Position numbers and translations under genes: made by a program
Shown here: positions 57,423 to 64,000 of the stretch, in pieces
Layout of the letters: the number at the start of each line of letters is the position of its first letter
How positions within the stretch are numbered: the stretch's first letter is position 1
Assembly (NCBI GenBank): GCA_025782575.1
Contig: JALGYY010000043.1
Location: 1-64,000 of the forward strand
DNA from: a bacterium
Lineage (GTDB): Bacteria; Orphanbacterota; Orphanbacteria; Orphanbacterales; Orphanbacteraceae
Direction of reading: 5' to 3'
Length of the DNA stretch: 64,000 bases
The notes under the pieces: model-generated
Told to the model about the DNA's origin: nothing
Database searches by the model: none
What the model saw: only the letters and a program-made list of their open reading frames with translations

Positions 57423-60400
57423 GGCTTTTTCTCGCGCGCCGCGAGAACCACCCGGCAGAGATCGTGGAATGCGCAGCGCAGATTGCGGCATGTCTCGTCC
57501 GTTACCGGATCAACGGCGAACACTCCTGCCCTGATCGACTTCACAGTCTTCAGAGCATTCGCCCGTCCCTCTTTCAATCGCTTTTCGAATTCAGCTTCCT
57601 CCAGAACCTTGTAGCTTGCCGTGCTTTTCGGAGGGAAGTTCTTCTTCTCTACCTGATTCTTGCGTACAAAACCGGTTCGCGTTCCTCCTTTAGCGCTGAG
57701 AAGAAACGCACCTGCCGGTTTTTCTTTGCGCCACTTTGCTGCCGCTTCCAGGTAGAGGGGAAGCGCGAGAGATCGGCCGGCTTCCATGTCGGCATGATAT
57801 TTACTGCCGGCCGGATCGCCTCGTTTGTAGTCGATCACCAGAAACGTGTTGTCATCACTCTTGTCTATGCGATCGATTCGGCCTGATACTGCGGTCTTCT
57901 TGTCCAAAGCAATTGCGTTACCGGTCTTCACTCCGAATCGCACTTCAAATTCATCCGGGTGCCAGCCCCACTTTTCACGGAATGACTCGTCCTCCTGAAT
58001 CAGACCGGGCAGATTTTCAATCCAGAATGTCCGCCGCATATCGTGACCGACCTGCTCGGGGAATGGTCCTCGCAGGTTCTCGAACTGTTCGATCAGGCTG
58101 TTGTCAAGATCAGCGCCGTCACGAAGGGACTCTTCGAGAGACCGATGAAGCGCCCCACCCTCGGCGCTCGCGGTCGGCGTGAAGTCGTTGGCCGCATCTT
58201 CCTCGTCCAGCTTGTAAACGTGACGGGCAAGATAACGGAAAGGGCAGTCCTGAAAGTCCTCGAGTTCCGATACGGAAAACTCTTTCTTCGCCGCGACCCA
58301 TCGCACGAACCCGCTATCGCTTCTAAGTGAAACGGCGCGAAAAAAGTCGGCTGGCGGAACGGGCCCCCGCCGCCCGGTGCGTTCGATGAGACGTGCGGCG
58401 AGCGCGGCTCCCTCCCGGTCACCTTCCATTCGATCGAGCCGGGAGACCAGAAAGGGAGCGAGGTCATCTCCCGTGACGACCGAACGGACCGTCCGGAAGC
58501 GATCCGGGCCACTGCGATCAATCGCTTCGAACCCGGGCTCATCGCGAAGTTCGGTAGAGAACGGAGACTCCCCGCAATCAGCCCGGCCGGGACTGGAAGA
58601 GGGTTGAGAGAGATAGACGAGATCGGACCCCCTCGAAAATGCCCGTCGAAAAAGAAATCGTTCCTCTGCCCGATGGACTGTCCGGTCGGGGACACGATAC
58701 TGGCCGGTACTGTTCAGCAGCGCACGATCGGCTTCGTTCCAGAACGCGCCGGAATGATAAGGCCTCGGCAGATCTCCGGCCGTCAGACCGGCCAGAAACA
58801 GAACGGGGGCGCGGCGGTTTTCGCCATGCCTGTAATCGTCAACCACCACCCCCGACCGATTCGTTCCGGCGGAAACAAGAACACGTCTCACCTCTTGATC
58901 GAGCAGTCTGAGTATCGATCGAGCGGGGCGACTTGCAAGAGTCGGCGAGCTCTGGACGAAATCGGCGAAGCGATCCAGAAATGAAATCGTGCGGCTCAAA
59001 GCCGCGGCAATCGTCGGGAGATCCCTCTCGGAATAGGATTCGGGTACGATAGACTCTTCAATCGACTCATACCACCAGTCCCGGAGGGCGCGAACTACTG
59101 CCGCACCGACATGTCCGGCGATATCAGACTCCATCGCAAGAAGGGGCTCGATCCGTTCCGCCGCGATCCCGGGATGCTCTTTTGCAATCTGATCGGTCAG
59201 CTCCCGTCCGCCGGGAGGTTCCGGCCGGGTTCGCCAGAGTGCCACCACACGGTCGGCCAGGTCGGGTGCGACTCCGAACATACGATTCTTGAGACAAGGC
59301 TCAACCGTCTTTCTGGTCACGCCCTCCAGAGCGACCAACAGGCAATCGAGAAACGCCCGTCCAGGTGGAGTCGCGGCAAGCGGCAGACGGATCTGATAGT
59401 CCGCCTGTAGATCGAGGCGAGCGAACGCCGAACCGATCGCCTCGCGATACGGATCGACCGAACGAAATAAAACCAGAAAATCGCTGAGCGGCCGGTTCTC
59501 TTCTATGGTCAGTCGGCGGATCTCCTTACCAATCCGCTCCATCTCTTCCTGCCGCCCTCCCCCTTCGAAAAGAGTGATCCGAGGCGGCCGATCAGGGACG
59601 CTTTCTCTTTCGCTCAATGCTTCTTCTTCCCAATCCCCGATCTCCGCCAGCGAGGAAAGCGTCCGTTCGAGCGCATCTTCCATCCAGCCGTCGCCGTCCG
59701 GAGCCGGCAGAGTGACTCGTGTGATCGGTAGCGAATCGGCGAGCACCGACAGTAAAGAGAGCCGGACAGGAGAGAGTCGGTGAAATCCGTCTACAAGAAG
59801 AATGGTCGGAGCAGGTTCCGGAAGCCCCCCCTCGCGGATCAGGCGGGCGGCGAACTCGGGCAGTTGAGATCGGGCGATCAGGCCGCGCTCCGCGAGCTCA
59901 CTTTCATACATCTGCAGAAGCCGCCCCAGAACCTCAAGCCGTTCCGGAGATGACTCGAGCGAACCAAGCAGGCGCTCGACCTCGGCCGATCCGATTCCCG
60001 ATTCCTGGAGTTCGGCGATCCACGAAAGTATGGCGTGACGATAGCCGGCCGTTCCGAGACGGCCCTTAAGCGGCTCGGGAAGATGCCCGGCGAGGTCGAG
60101 AAGAAGAAGCGATTCCGCTTCTCTCGTCTCCGCGGAGAGAGTCTGCTCATCGGGCCAGTCGAGAAGACGGCGTGACCATTCTTCAAAGGAAGTGATGTTC
60201 TGATCCGCCAATCCCCGGCCGCCGGAGAGGGATGCGACCACATCACGAAAAGAACGGACCGCCCCGCCGTCGGGCAGAAGAACGAGCGCTCCACGACCGG
60301 ACGGACCGGCATGCTCGAGGAAGAGTTCTGCTGTTGTATGGGTCTTGCCGGAACCGGCCGGCCCCGTAATCAGGATCCGTCTGCGGGCGGACTCAGTCAT
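57419..60400 (-). CDS. addB: AddB-like helicase/nuclease subunit
   Basis: A 993-residue protein with the AddB layout: N-terminal Walker A ILITGPAGSGKTHTTAELF, degenerate helicase domains, and a C-terminal PD-(D/E)XK nuclease. The nuclease has GRIDRIDKSDDNTFLVIDYKRGD with catalytic D…D-x-K. Four cysteines for a [4Fe-4S] cluster are FQDCPFRYLA upstream and CRNLRCAFHDLC at the C-terminus (C-x4-C-x5-C here). Together with the AddA-like subunit it forms the end-resection machine. The ATG at 60400 overlaps the YhaM-like stop, so translation is coupled. Confidence 0.9.
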   Translation of the reverse strand: MTESARRRILITGPAGSGKTHTTAELFLEHAGPSGRGALVLLPDGGAVRSFRDVVASLSGGRGLADQNITSFEEWSRRLLDWPDEQTLSAETREAESLLLLDLAGHLPEPLKGRLGTAGYRHAILSWIAELQESGIGSAEVERLLGSLESSPERLEVLGRLLQMYESELAERGLIARSQLPEFAARLIREGGLPEPAPTILLVDGFHRLSPVRLSLLSVLADSLPITRVTLPAPDGDGWMEDALERTLSSLAEIGDWEEEALSERESVPDRPPRITLFEGGGRQEEMERIGKEIRRLTIEENRPLSDFLVLFRSVDPYREAIGSAFARLDLQADYQIRLPLAATPPGRAFLDCLLVALEGVTRKTVEPCLKNRMFGVAPDLADRVVALWRTRPEPPGGRELTDQIAKEHPGIAAERIEPLLAMESDIAGHVGAAVVRALRDWWYESIEESIVPESYSERDLPTIAAALSRTISFLDRFADFVQSSPTLASRPARSILRLLDQEVRRVLVSAGTNRSGVVVDDYRHGENRRAPVLFLAGLTAGDLPRPYHSGAFWNEADRALLNSTGQYRVPDRTVHRAEERFLFRRAFSRGSDLVYLSQPSSSPGRADCGESPFSTELRDEPGFEAIDRSGPDRFRTVRSVVTGDDLAPFLVSRLDRMEGDREGAALAARLIERTGRRGPVPPADFFRAVSLRSDSGFVRWVAAKKEFSVSELEDFQDCPFRYLARHVYKLDEEDAANDFTPTASAEGGALHRSLEESLRDGADLDNSLIEQFENLRGPFPEQVGHDMRRTFWIENLPGLIQEDESFREKWGWHPDEFEVRFGVKTGNAIALDKKTAVSGRIDRIDKSDDNTFLVIDYKRGDPAGSKYHADMEAGRSLALPLYLEAAAKWRKEKPAGAFLLSAKGGTRTGFVRKNQVEKKNFPPKSTASYKVLEEAEFEKRLKEGRANALKTVKSIRAGVFAVDPVTDETCRNLRCAFHDLCRVVLAAREKKP

Positions 60401-61412
60401 CGCCGCCGGACGACGAGCGCACCCGTTTGTAATAGCGGCGGAACATCGGGGCAGCCGCGGCGGGATCGGTAAAGGGCTTCTGCGGGTTCGGATCATTCGC
60501 GATCACCTGGCTGGTGTGCGCGATTTTCGCGTCCAGATTGTCCAGATGATGGATGAATACGGATTCGATACTCGCCGGTTCGATGGGCGCGCCGTACTCC
60601 CGATCGCCATGATGACTGAGGATCAGGTGAATGACCTCGGTTCGGAGATGATCCGGAAAGTCGGGCATGCTGTCGATCGCCCGATCCACACGGTACGCCC
60701 CGAGATAAACATGGCCGAGCATGGTTCCGTCAACTGTGTAGTCGTCGCCGGCGCGGTCCCCCTGCTCCTCGGTCTTGCCGATATCATGAAGCAGTAGACC
60801 GGCACGGACGAGATCCCATTCGAGCTCGGGATAGACAGGTTCGAGGGCGGAAGCGGCACGCAAAAGGGAGAGCGTGTGTTCCAGAAGTCCGCTCCGCCAG
60901 GCATGATGAATCCGCGTGGCGGCCGGCGCTTCTATGAACCGATCATAGAATCCGGAATCAGCAAACACAGCCTCGACAAGCCCGCGAATGTGGGAGTTAT
61001 CGATTCGACCGATACATTCCCTCAGCTCCTCTTCCATCTCCGGAAGCGAACGTTCACTCGATTTCTCGAGCAACGATCGATCTACTTCCTCGGGAAGGCT
61101 CGGCCGGATCCTGTCGACGATCATCTGAAGTTTGCCCTGGTAAGTATCAACTCGCCCACCGATCCGAATGGCATCCCCCTCTTCAAAGAGGTCCGCATAG
61201 GCATGGACCGAATCGTTCGCATCTCCCCTCGAACCGAAGTGACGCGCGCCGATCGATCCCGTCCGATCGGTCAGCTGGAGGTCGAGATAGGGATCACCTT
61301 TCCGGCTGATCCGAATGGTCTTCCGAGTCACACGATAGTGCTCGGTCACCTGATCACCTTCCCGCAGCGTATTGATGAACTGGCCCCGATGGCTGGTCTC
61401 TGTCGTACTCAT
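60393..61412 (-). CDS. yhaM: YhaM-family 3'-5' exoribonuclease (OB-fold + HD domain)
   Basis: A 339-residue protein. An N-terminal OB-fold (about 1-100: HYRVTRKTIRISRKGDPYLDLQLTDRTGSIGARHFG) is followed by an HD domain with IHHAWRSGLLEHTLSLL, LLLHDIGKTEEQGD (metal-binding HD) and HLILSHHGDREYGAP. This is the YhaM/CBF1 arrangement, a metal-dependent 3'-5' exonuclease on RNA and some DNA. It heads the operon with AddB/AddA-like genes. ATG 61412 is chosen because the promoter -10 ends ten bases upstream, implying a leaderless message; an ATG at 61466 lies upstream of that promoter. Confidence 0.87.
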   Translation of the reverse strand: MSTTETSHRGQFINTLREGDQVTEHYRVTRKTIRISRKGDPYLDLQLTDRTGSIGARHFGSRGDANDSVHAYADLFEEGDAIRIGGRVDTYQGKLQMIVDRIRPSLPEEVDRSLLEKSSERSLPEMEEELRECIGRIDNSHIRGLVEAVFADSGFYDRFIEAPAATRIHHAWRSGLLEHTLSLLRAASALEPVYPELEWDLVRAGLLLHDIGKTEEQGDRAGDDYTVDGTMLGHVYLGAYRVDRAIDSMPDFPDHLRTEVIHLILSHHGDREYGAPIEPASIESVFIHHLDNLDAKIAHTSQVIANDPNPQKPFTDPAAAAPMFRRYYKRVRSSSGGDD

Positions 61413-61422
61413 AATGGGGCGA

Positions 61423-61451
61423 ATTATATCCCCTCCCAAAGGCCTGGTCAA
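61423..61451 (-). promoter_or_regulatory. Near-consensus promoter giving a leaderless yhaM-addBA transcript
   Basis: On the minus strand TTGACC (61446-61451) and a perfect TATAAT (61423-61428) are 17 bp apart. The expected start, about seven bases after the -10, falls within about four bases of ATG 61412. Confidence 0.7.
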
Positions 61452-61479
61452 TCCGGTAGCGGGCATCTCCCCTCACCGG

Positions 61480-62607
61480 TCAACGGTCCGCAAGTGACAT
61501 TTCGCGGGCGGCCAGTCGATTATGCTTCCCGCAGTAGATCCGGAGATTATCGAGCGTATGTTCCCCGCCCCGGCAGAACGGTCTGATGTGATCGATCTGT
61601 AAGTGTGCGGTCGATCCGCATCGGATGCCGTCTCCACTGACATAGGTGCAGCGTCCCTCATCCCGAGTGAAGACCGCATCGCGAAGACGGGACGGAATGT
61701 GTCGCGAACGGGCGGGCGATGCCTGAGCGCCCTCGTCGGAGGACTTCTTTTCAGTTGCTGACCTTGCTCCGCCCACTGTTGCCGGATTGCCCGGCGATTG
61801 GCTCCGTAAGTCGCCTCGCGACTTGCTCTGCTTTCCGGCTTCTCTCTTTTTCCGCCGCGCCTCTTTCCGCTCAGGGTCGCGCTTCTCCAGCAGGTCCTTG
61901 AGCGCTCGCCCCAGGATCGCTTCCAGATTCCAGCTACGGGAGCAAACCCTCTTCGCCCGTTCCAGATCCCGGCAGAACTCCTCGCTCGCGGAGAATCGGA
62001 TCTCGTAACGGTGCCGCAGGGACTCTATCGGGTCGGTCCCATTCTGGGAGTCAGCCTCGAACTCAGGCGGCGGAGATTTCGCATTGCAATCAGTCCCGGA
62101 CCGGGACTGACTGGCGAATGGATCGGACTGAAATAGATCATCGGAATCAGCCCCGTTCATCCCAATAGCCGGTGTTGGGTTCTTGCCGATCGGCCGGACC
62201 GAGTCCCGGATCTTCGGCGCTACCCGGCGGGAAGCGGCGATCTTCTCAATCTCGACATACAGCTTCCCTGAGACTTCCTCGAACAGTGTCTTGGCATTCT
62301 CATCTGTCAGCAGTCCGGCTATATGAGAGAGCCCGCACGCCGTGATCTTACGATCTGTGAGCAGAATCCGGGCCGTGGGATACTTCTTCAAGCATCTGGC
62401 AGCCGCAATGTACCGTCCCGCTTTGGAGCGGGAGTACATCCATCGACGAGTGCAGTAATCGAATAAAGATGAATAACCTTCGGTCAGGTAGAGAGATCGC
62501 CGATCAATCTCATTCAGGCAATCCAGAATCGCAATCGTCAACTCATTCTCATTTCGGACCGCCCGGTCTGCCCTTTGAACAATCTCACTGTTTGAAAGCT
62601 GCCTCAT
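61480..62607 (-). CDS. HNH endonuclease with DUF222-like N-terminus
   Basis: A 375-residue protein. The N-terminal helical region (about 1-120: ENELTIAILDCLNEIDRRSLYL, YSSLFDYCTRRWMYSRSKAGRY, ACGLSHIAGLL) resembles the DUF222/13E12 part of many repetitive HNH proteins. The middle contains YEIRFSASEEFCRDLERAKR. A Lys/Arg/Ser-rich linker leads to the C-terminal HNH domain: IPSRLRDAVFTRDEGRCTYV, HLQIDHIRPFCRGGEHTLDNL and RIYCGKHNRL. It likely nicks or cuts DNA; such genes spread like selfish elements. A decayed relative lies at 38074-38175. The ATG at 62607 has no strong ribosome-binding site. Confidence 0.87.
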   Translation of the reverse strand: MRQLSNSEIVQRADRAVRNENELTIAILDCLNEIDRRSLYLTEGYSSLFDYCTRRWMYSRSKAGRYIAAARCLKKYPTARILLTDRKITACGLSHIAGLLTDENAKTLFEEVSGKLYVEIEKIAASRRVAPKIRDSVRPIGKNPTPAIGMNGADSDDLFQSDPFASQSRSGTDCNAKSPPPEFEADSQNGTDPIESLRHRYEIRFSASEEFCRDLERAKRVCSRSWNLEAILGRALKDLLEKRDPERKEARRKKREAGKQSKSRGDLRSQSPGNPATVGGARSATEKKSSDEGAQASPARSRHIPSRLRDAVFTRDEGRCTYVSGDGIRCGSTAHLQIDHIRPFCRGGEHTLDNLRIYCGKHNRLAAREMSLADR

Positions 62608-63046
62608 CGCCCGCTTGCATCATCGTCATCCCCCTCCTGTTCCACCTGTCGATCCAAGCCCCACACACATTCTAACACCCCCTTTTTCGGCTTCGAGGGA
62701 GGCGCTACAAGATCGGTCGCAGCCGGACTTGAAAACTAAATCGAGAAGATCGCATTCAATCGACCAATGATAAAGAGAGGCGTTCTGAGGCGATCCGGGT
62801 AGAGGCTGCGAGACGAGCGAATTCGACAGGCTCCAGAACCTGTCAAGCAATATTTCTTGAAATTGGTAGAAAATTCAAATAGTGTCGGGATCCTCAAAGC
62901 GCCTCATAACGTCCTTTATGATGCACTATCATGAATCCGGTATCGACCTATGTTGGGCGCCTACCCGACGAAAGTTTATCGAATGAGGACAAGCCGGCGG
63001 GTCGTTTCCTGGCCAGGCCGTGACCGGAGCCACCGGGTATCAGCAA
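62608..63046. other. 440-bp intergenic region without a gene
   Basis: AT-richer than the flanking genes, with only short frames. It would contain the promoter of the HNH gene on the minus strand; no clear -35/-10 pair was found. Nothing else is recognisable. Confidence 0.4.
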
Positions 63047-63075
63047 AGGGCCCAGGTCTCTGACGCCTGGGCCCT
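63047..63075 (-). terminator. Terminator of the SDR gene
   Basis: AGGGCCCAGG (63047-63056) and CCTGGGCCCT (63066-63075) form a perfect 10-bp stem with a 9-nt loop, 40 bp downstream of the SDR stop on the minus strand. The T-run after the stem is short (TTT), so termination may be partial. Confidence 0.7.
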
Positions 63076-63114
63076 CTGGGCAGGATGTGTTTCCCGTGAA
63101 TATGGCCTTGCTTA

Positions 63115-63879
63115 TCAGCTGGTAACGAACCCCGCCTTTGAGCCGCCTCCAATAGGAAGAGAGTGACCGGTAACGTAACTGGATTGATCAGATGCGAGGA
63201 AGAGAACAGCCGGGGTTATTTCATCGGTGGTTCCGGGACGCCCCATGGCAACGATCGAATTGAAGGCATCGGTGTTTCCGCCTGTTGCATTCTCGAGCAT
63301 CGCGGTAAGAATCGGCCCTGGCGCAATGGCGTTGATGCGGATGTTTTCCTTGGCGACCTCCAGAGCAACAGACTGGGTGAGCCCTTCAATCGCAAACTTG
63401 GATGCAACGTAGGTGCTCATCCCCGCAACTCCTCGAGAGCCCAGAACCGAAGAAGTGTTGATGATCGAGCCCCCGCCACGCTTCCGCAGTGCGGGGATCT
63501 GCGCGCGGAGCGCGTTCCAGACGCCTCGAACGTTCGTATTGATAATGGTATCGAATGCAGAGTCGTCGATATCGGTGATCATCCCCGACTCGCCGTCCGT
63601 ACCGGCGTTGTTGAACGCGACGTCGAGACCACCGAACTCGGACTCGGCGAGATCCACAAGGGCCTGAACTTGCGCCGGATTGGTAACATCAGTCTTCAGG
63701 AAGACCGCGTTTCCGCCGGTGTCGCGGATGCGCCGGGCCACGGCTTCTCCTTCGTCCTGCCGGCGGGCACCGAGGACAAGAGATGCACCAGCTTCTGCGA
63801 ACGCGAGTGCGGCCGCTTCACCGATGCCGGAGGAGGAACCGGTAATGAGGACAACTTTGTTTTTGAGCGTGGAAGTCAT
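63115..63879 (-). CDS. SDR-family NAD(P)-dependent oxidoreductase
   Basis: A 254-residue classical short-chain dehydrogenase. The cofactor motif is VVLITGSSSGIGEAAALAF (TGxxxGxG), then DVAFNNAGTDGESG (NNAG), the catalytic Ser in IINTSSVLGSRG, the YVASK pair (YxxxK), and APGPILTAML. It is closest in pattern to 3-oxoacyl-ACP reductase or glucose-1-dehydrogenase-like enzymes; the substrate is unknown. ATG 63879 is chosen because AGGAGATATTTGCA precedes it. It is a single-gene transcript ending at the hairpin at 63047-63075. Confidence 0.93.
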   Translation of the reverse strand: MTSTLKNKVVLITGSSSGIGEAAALAFAEAGASLVLGARRQDEGEAVARRIRDTGGNAVFLKTDVTNPAQVQALVDLAESEFGGLDVAFNNAGTDGESGMITDIDDSAFDTIINTNVRGVWNALRAQIPALRKRGGGSIINTSSVLGSRGVAGMSTYVASKFAIEGLTQSVALEVAKENIRINAIAPGPILTAMLENATGGNTDAFNSIVAMGRPGTTDEITPAVLFLASDQSSYVTGHSLPIGGGSKAGFVTS

Positions 63880-64000
63880 TGCAAATATCTCCTGTTCTAT
63901 CCGTCTTTCACGGGTACATGTATTCGTTGTTAAGAATTCAAACAACTGCAGCTGCTGATCGTGGCCTTGCGAGGGGCCCGACCATCCACTTTCCTTCTCG

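Noticed and set aside
1-64000. CRISPR arrays, tRNA and rRNA genes
   Set aside because: No spaced direct repeats and no convincing cloverleaf; GTTCGAAT-like strings occur only inside coding sequences.

Overview
The window looks like a chromosomal segment of a Gram-negative-type bacterium of moderately high GC. Four large exported proteins end in FlgD/type-A sorting-like tails (…SGIYFLRVQ…). Together with a gldA-gldF-gldG-like operon, FG-GAP and beta-helix exported proteins and AddAB-type recombination, this points to the FCB superphylum, perhaps an uncultured Eisenbacteria/Krumholzibacteriota/Latescibacterota-like lineage. That placement is inference; no rRNA or tRNA gene is visible.

Positions 1 to about 19,840 look like part of one large mobile island. 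A 504-aa large serine recombinase (18354-19868) sits at its right end, and the junction falls inside a comM/YifB gene whose reading frame is lost just after the MNPC motif. The rest of comM is not in the window, so the left end lies outside, or that part of comM has been lost. From the left the island carries: a tyrosine-recombinase fragment cut by the window edge; a compact nucleobase/ribose-type cluster (two orotate-PRTase-like genes on +, facing a five-gene minus operon of a third PRTase, a LacI regulator, ribokinase, HAD hydrolase and isochorismatase-fold protein, with a shared terminator and a probable LacI-type operator); a graveyard of a group II intron 3' end and IS3/IS481 fragments; a WG-repeat lipoprotein; a membrane protein followed by a 1034-aa conjugation-type coupling ATPase with a nuclease-like C-terminal domain; a giant M23 peptidase with carbohydrate-binding-like repeats; and a small PsbP-like protein.

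Positions 20,900-37,600 are ordinary chromosome: a GT39-like glycosyltransferase with TPRs, a giant M6 metalloprotease, an Eis-like acetyltransferase operon, the AmmeMemoRadiSam radical SAM enzyme, an FG-GAP repeat protein, and an operon of GldA/GldF/GldG-like ABC exporter genes, a DUF4340 protein and dCMP deaminase. Positions 37,600-38,500 hold a decayed HNH-endonuclease remnant and a perfect 27-bp palindrome. Then follow a geranylgeranyl-reductase-family gene, ferredoxin, lspA, a DinB-like gene and tag; an OmpA-like lipoprotein; a CYTH gene; and, at 43550-44089, an AhpD-like gene with an in-frame TGA exactly at the resolving/active cysteine (CRYU). A fitting hairpin just downstream makes this a strong selenoprotein candidate.

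Positions 44,100-53,900 carry a secreted endonuclease/exonuclease/phosphatase-fold protein, methyltransferases, an unusual exported methyltransferase-beta-helix fusion, a TMTC-like mannosyltransferase with TPRs and an orphan DUF4123-like gene. Positions 54,087-61,412 form a three-gene operon (YhaM-like exonuclease, AddB-like, AddA-like) from a near-consensus promoter that predicts a leaderless mRNA. The right end has a full-length HNH endonuclease related to the remnant above, and an SDR oxidoreductase. The observations most worth following up are the selenoprotein, the comM island, the triple-PRTase cluster, the coupling-ATPase module and the exported methyltransferase-beta-helix fusion.
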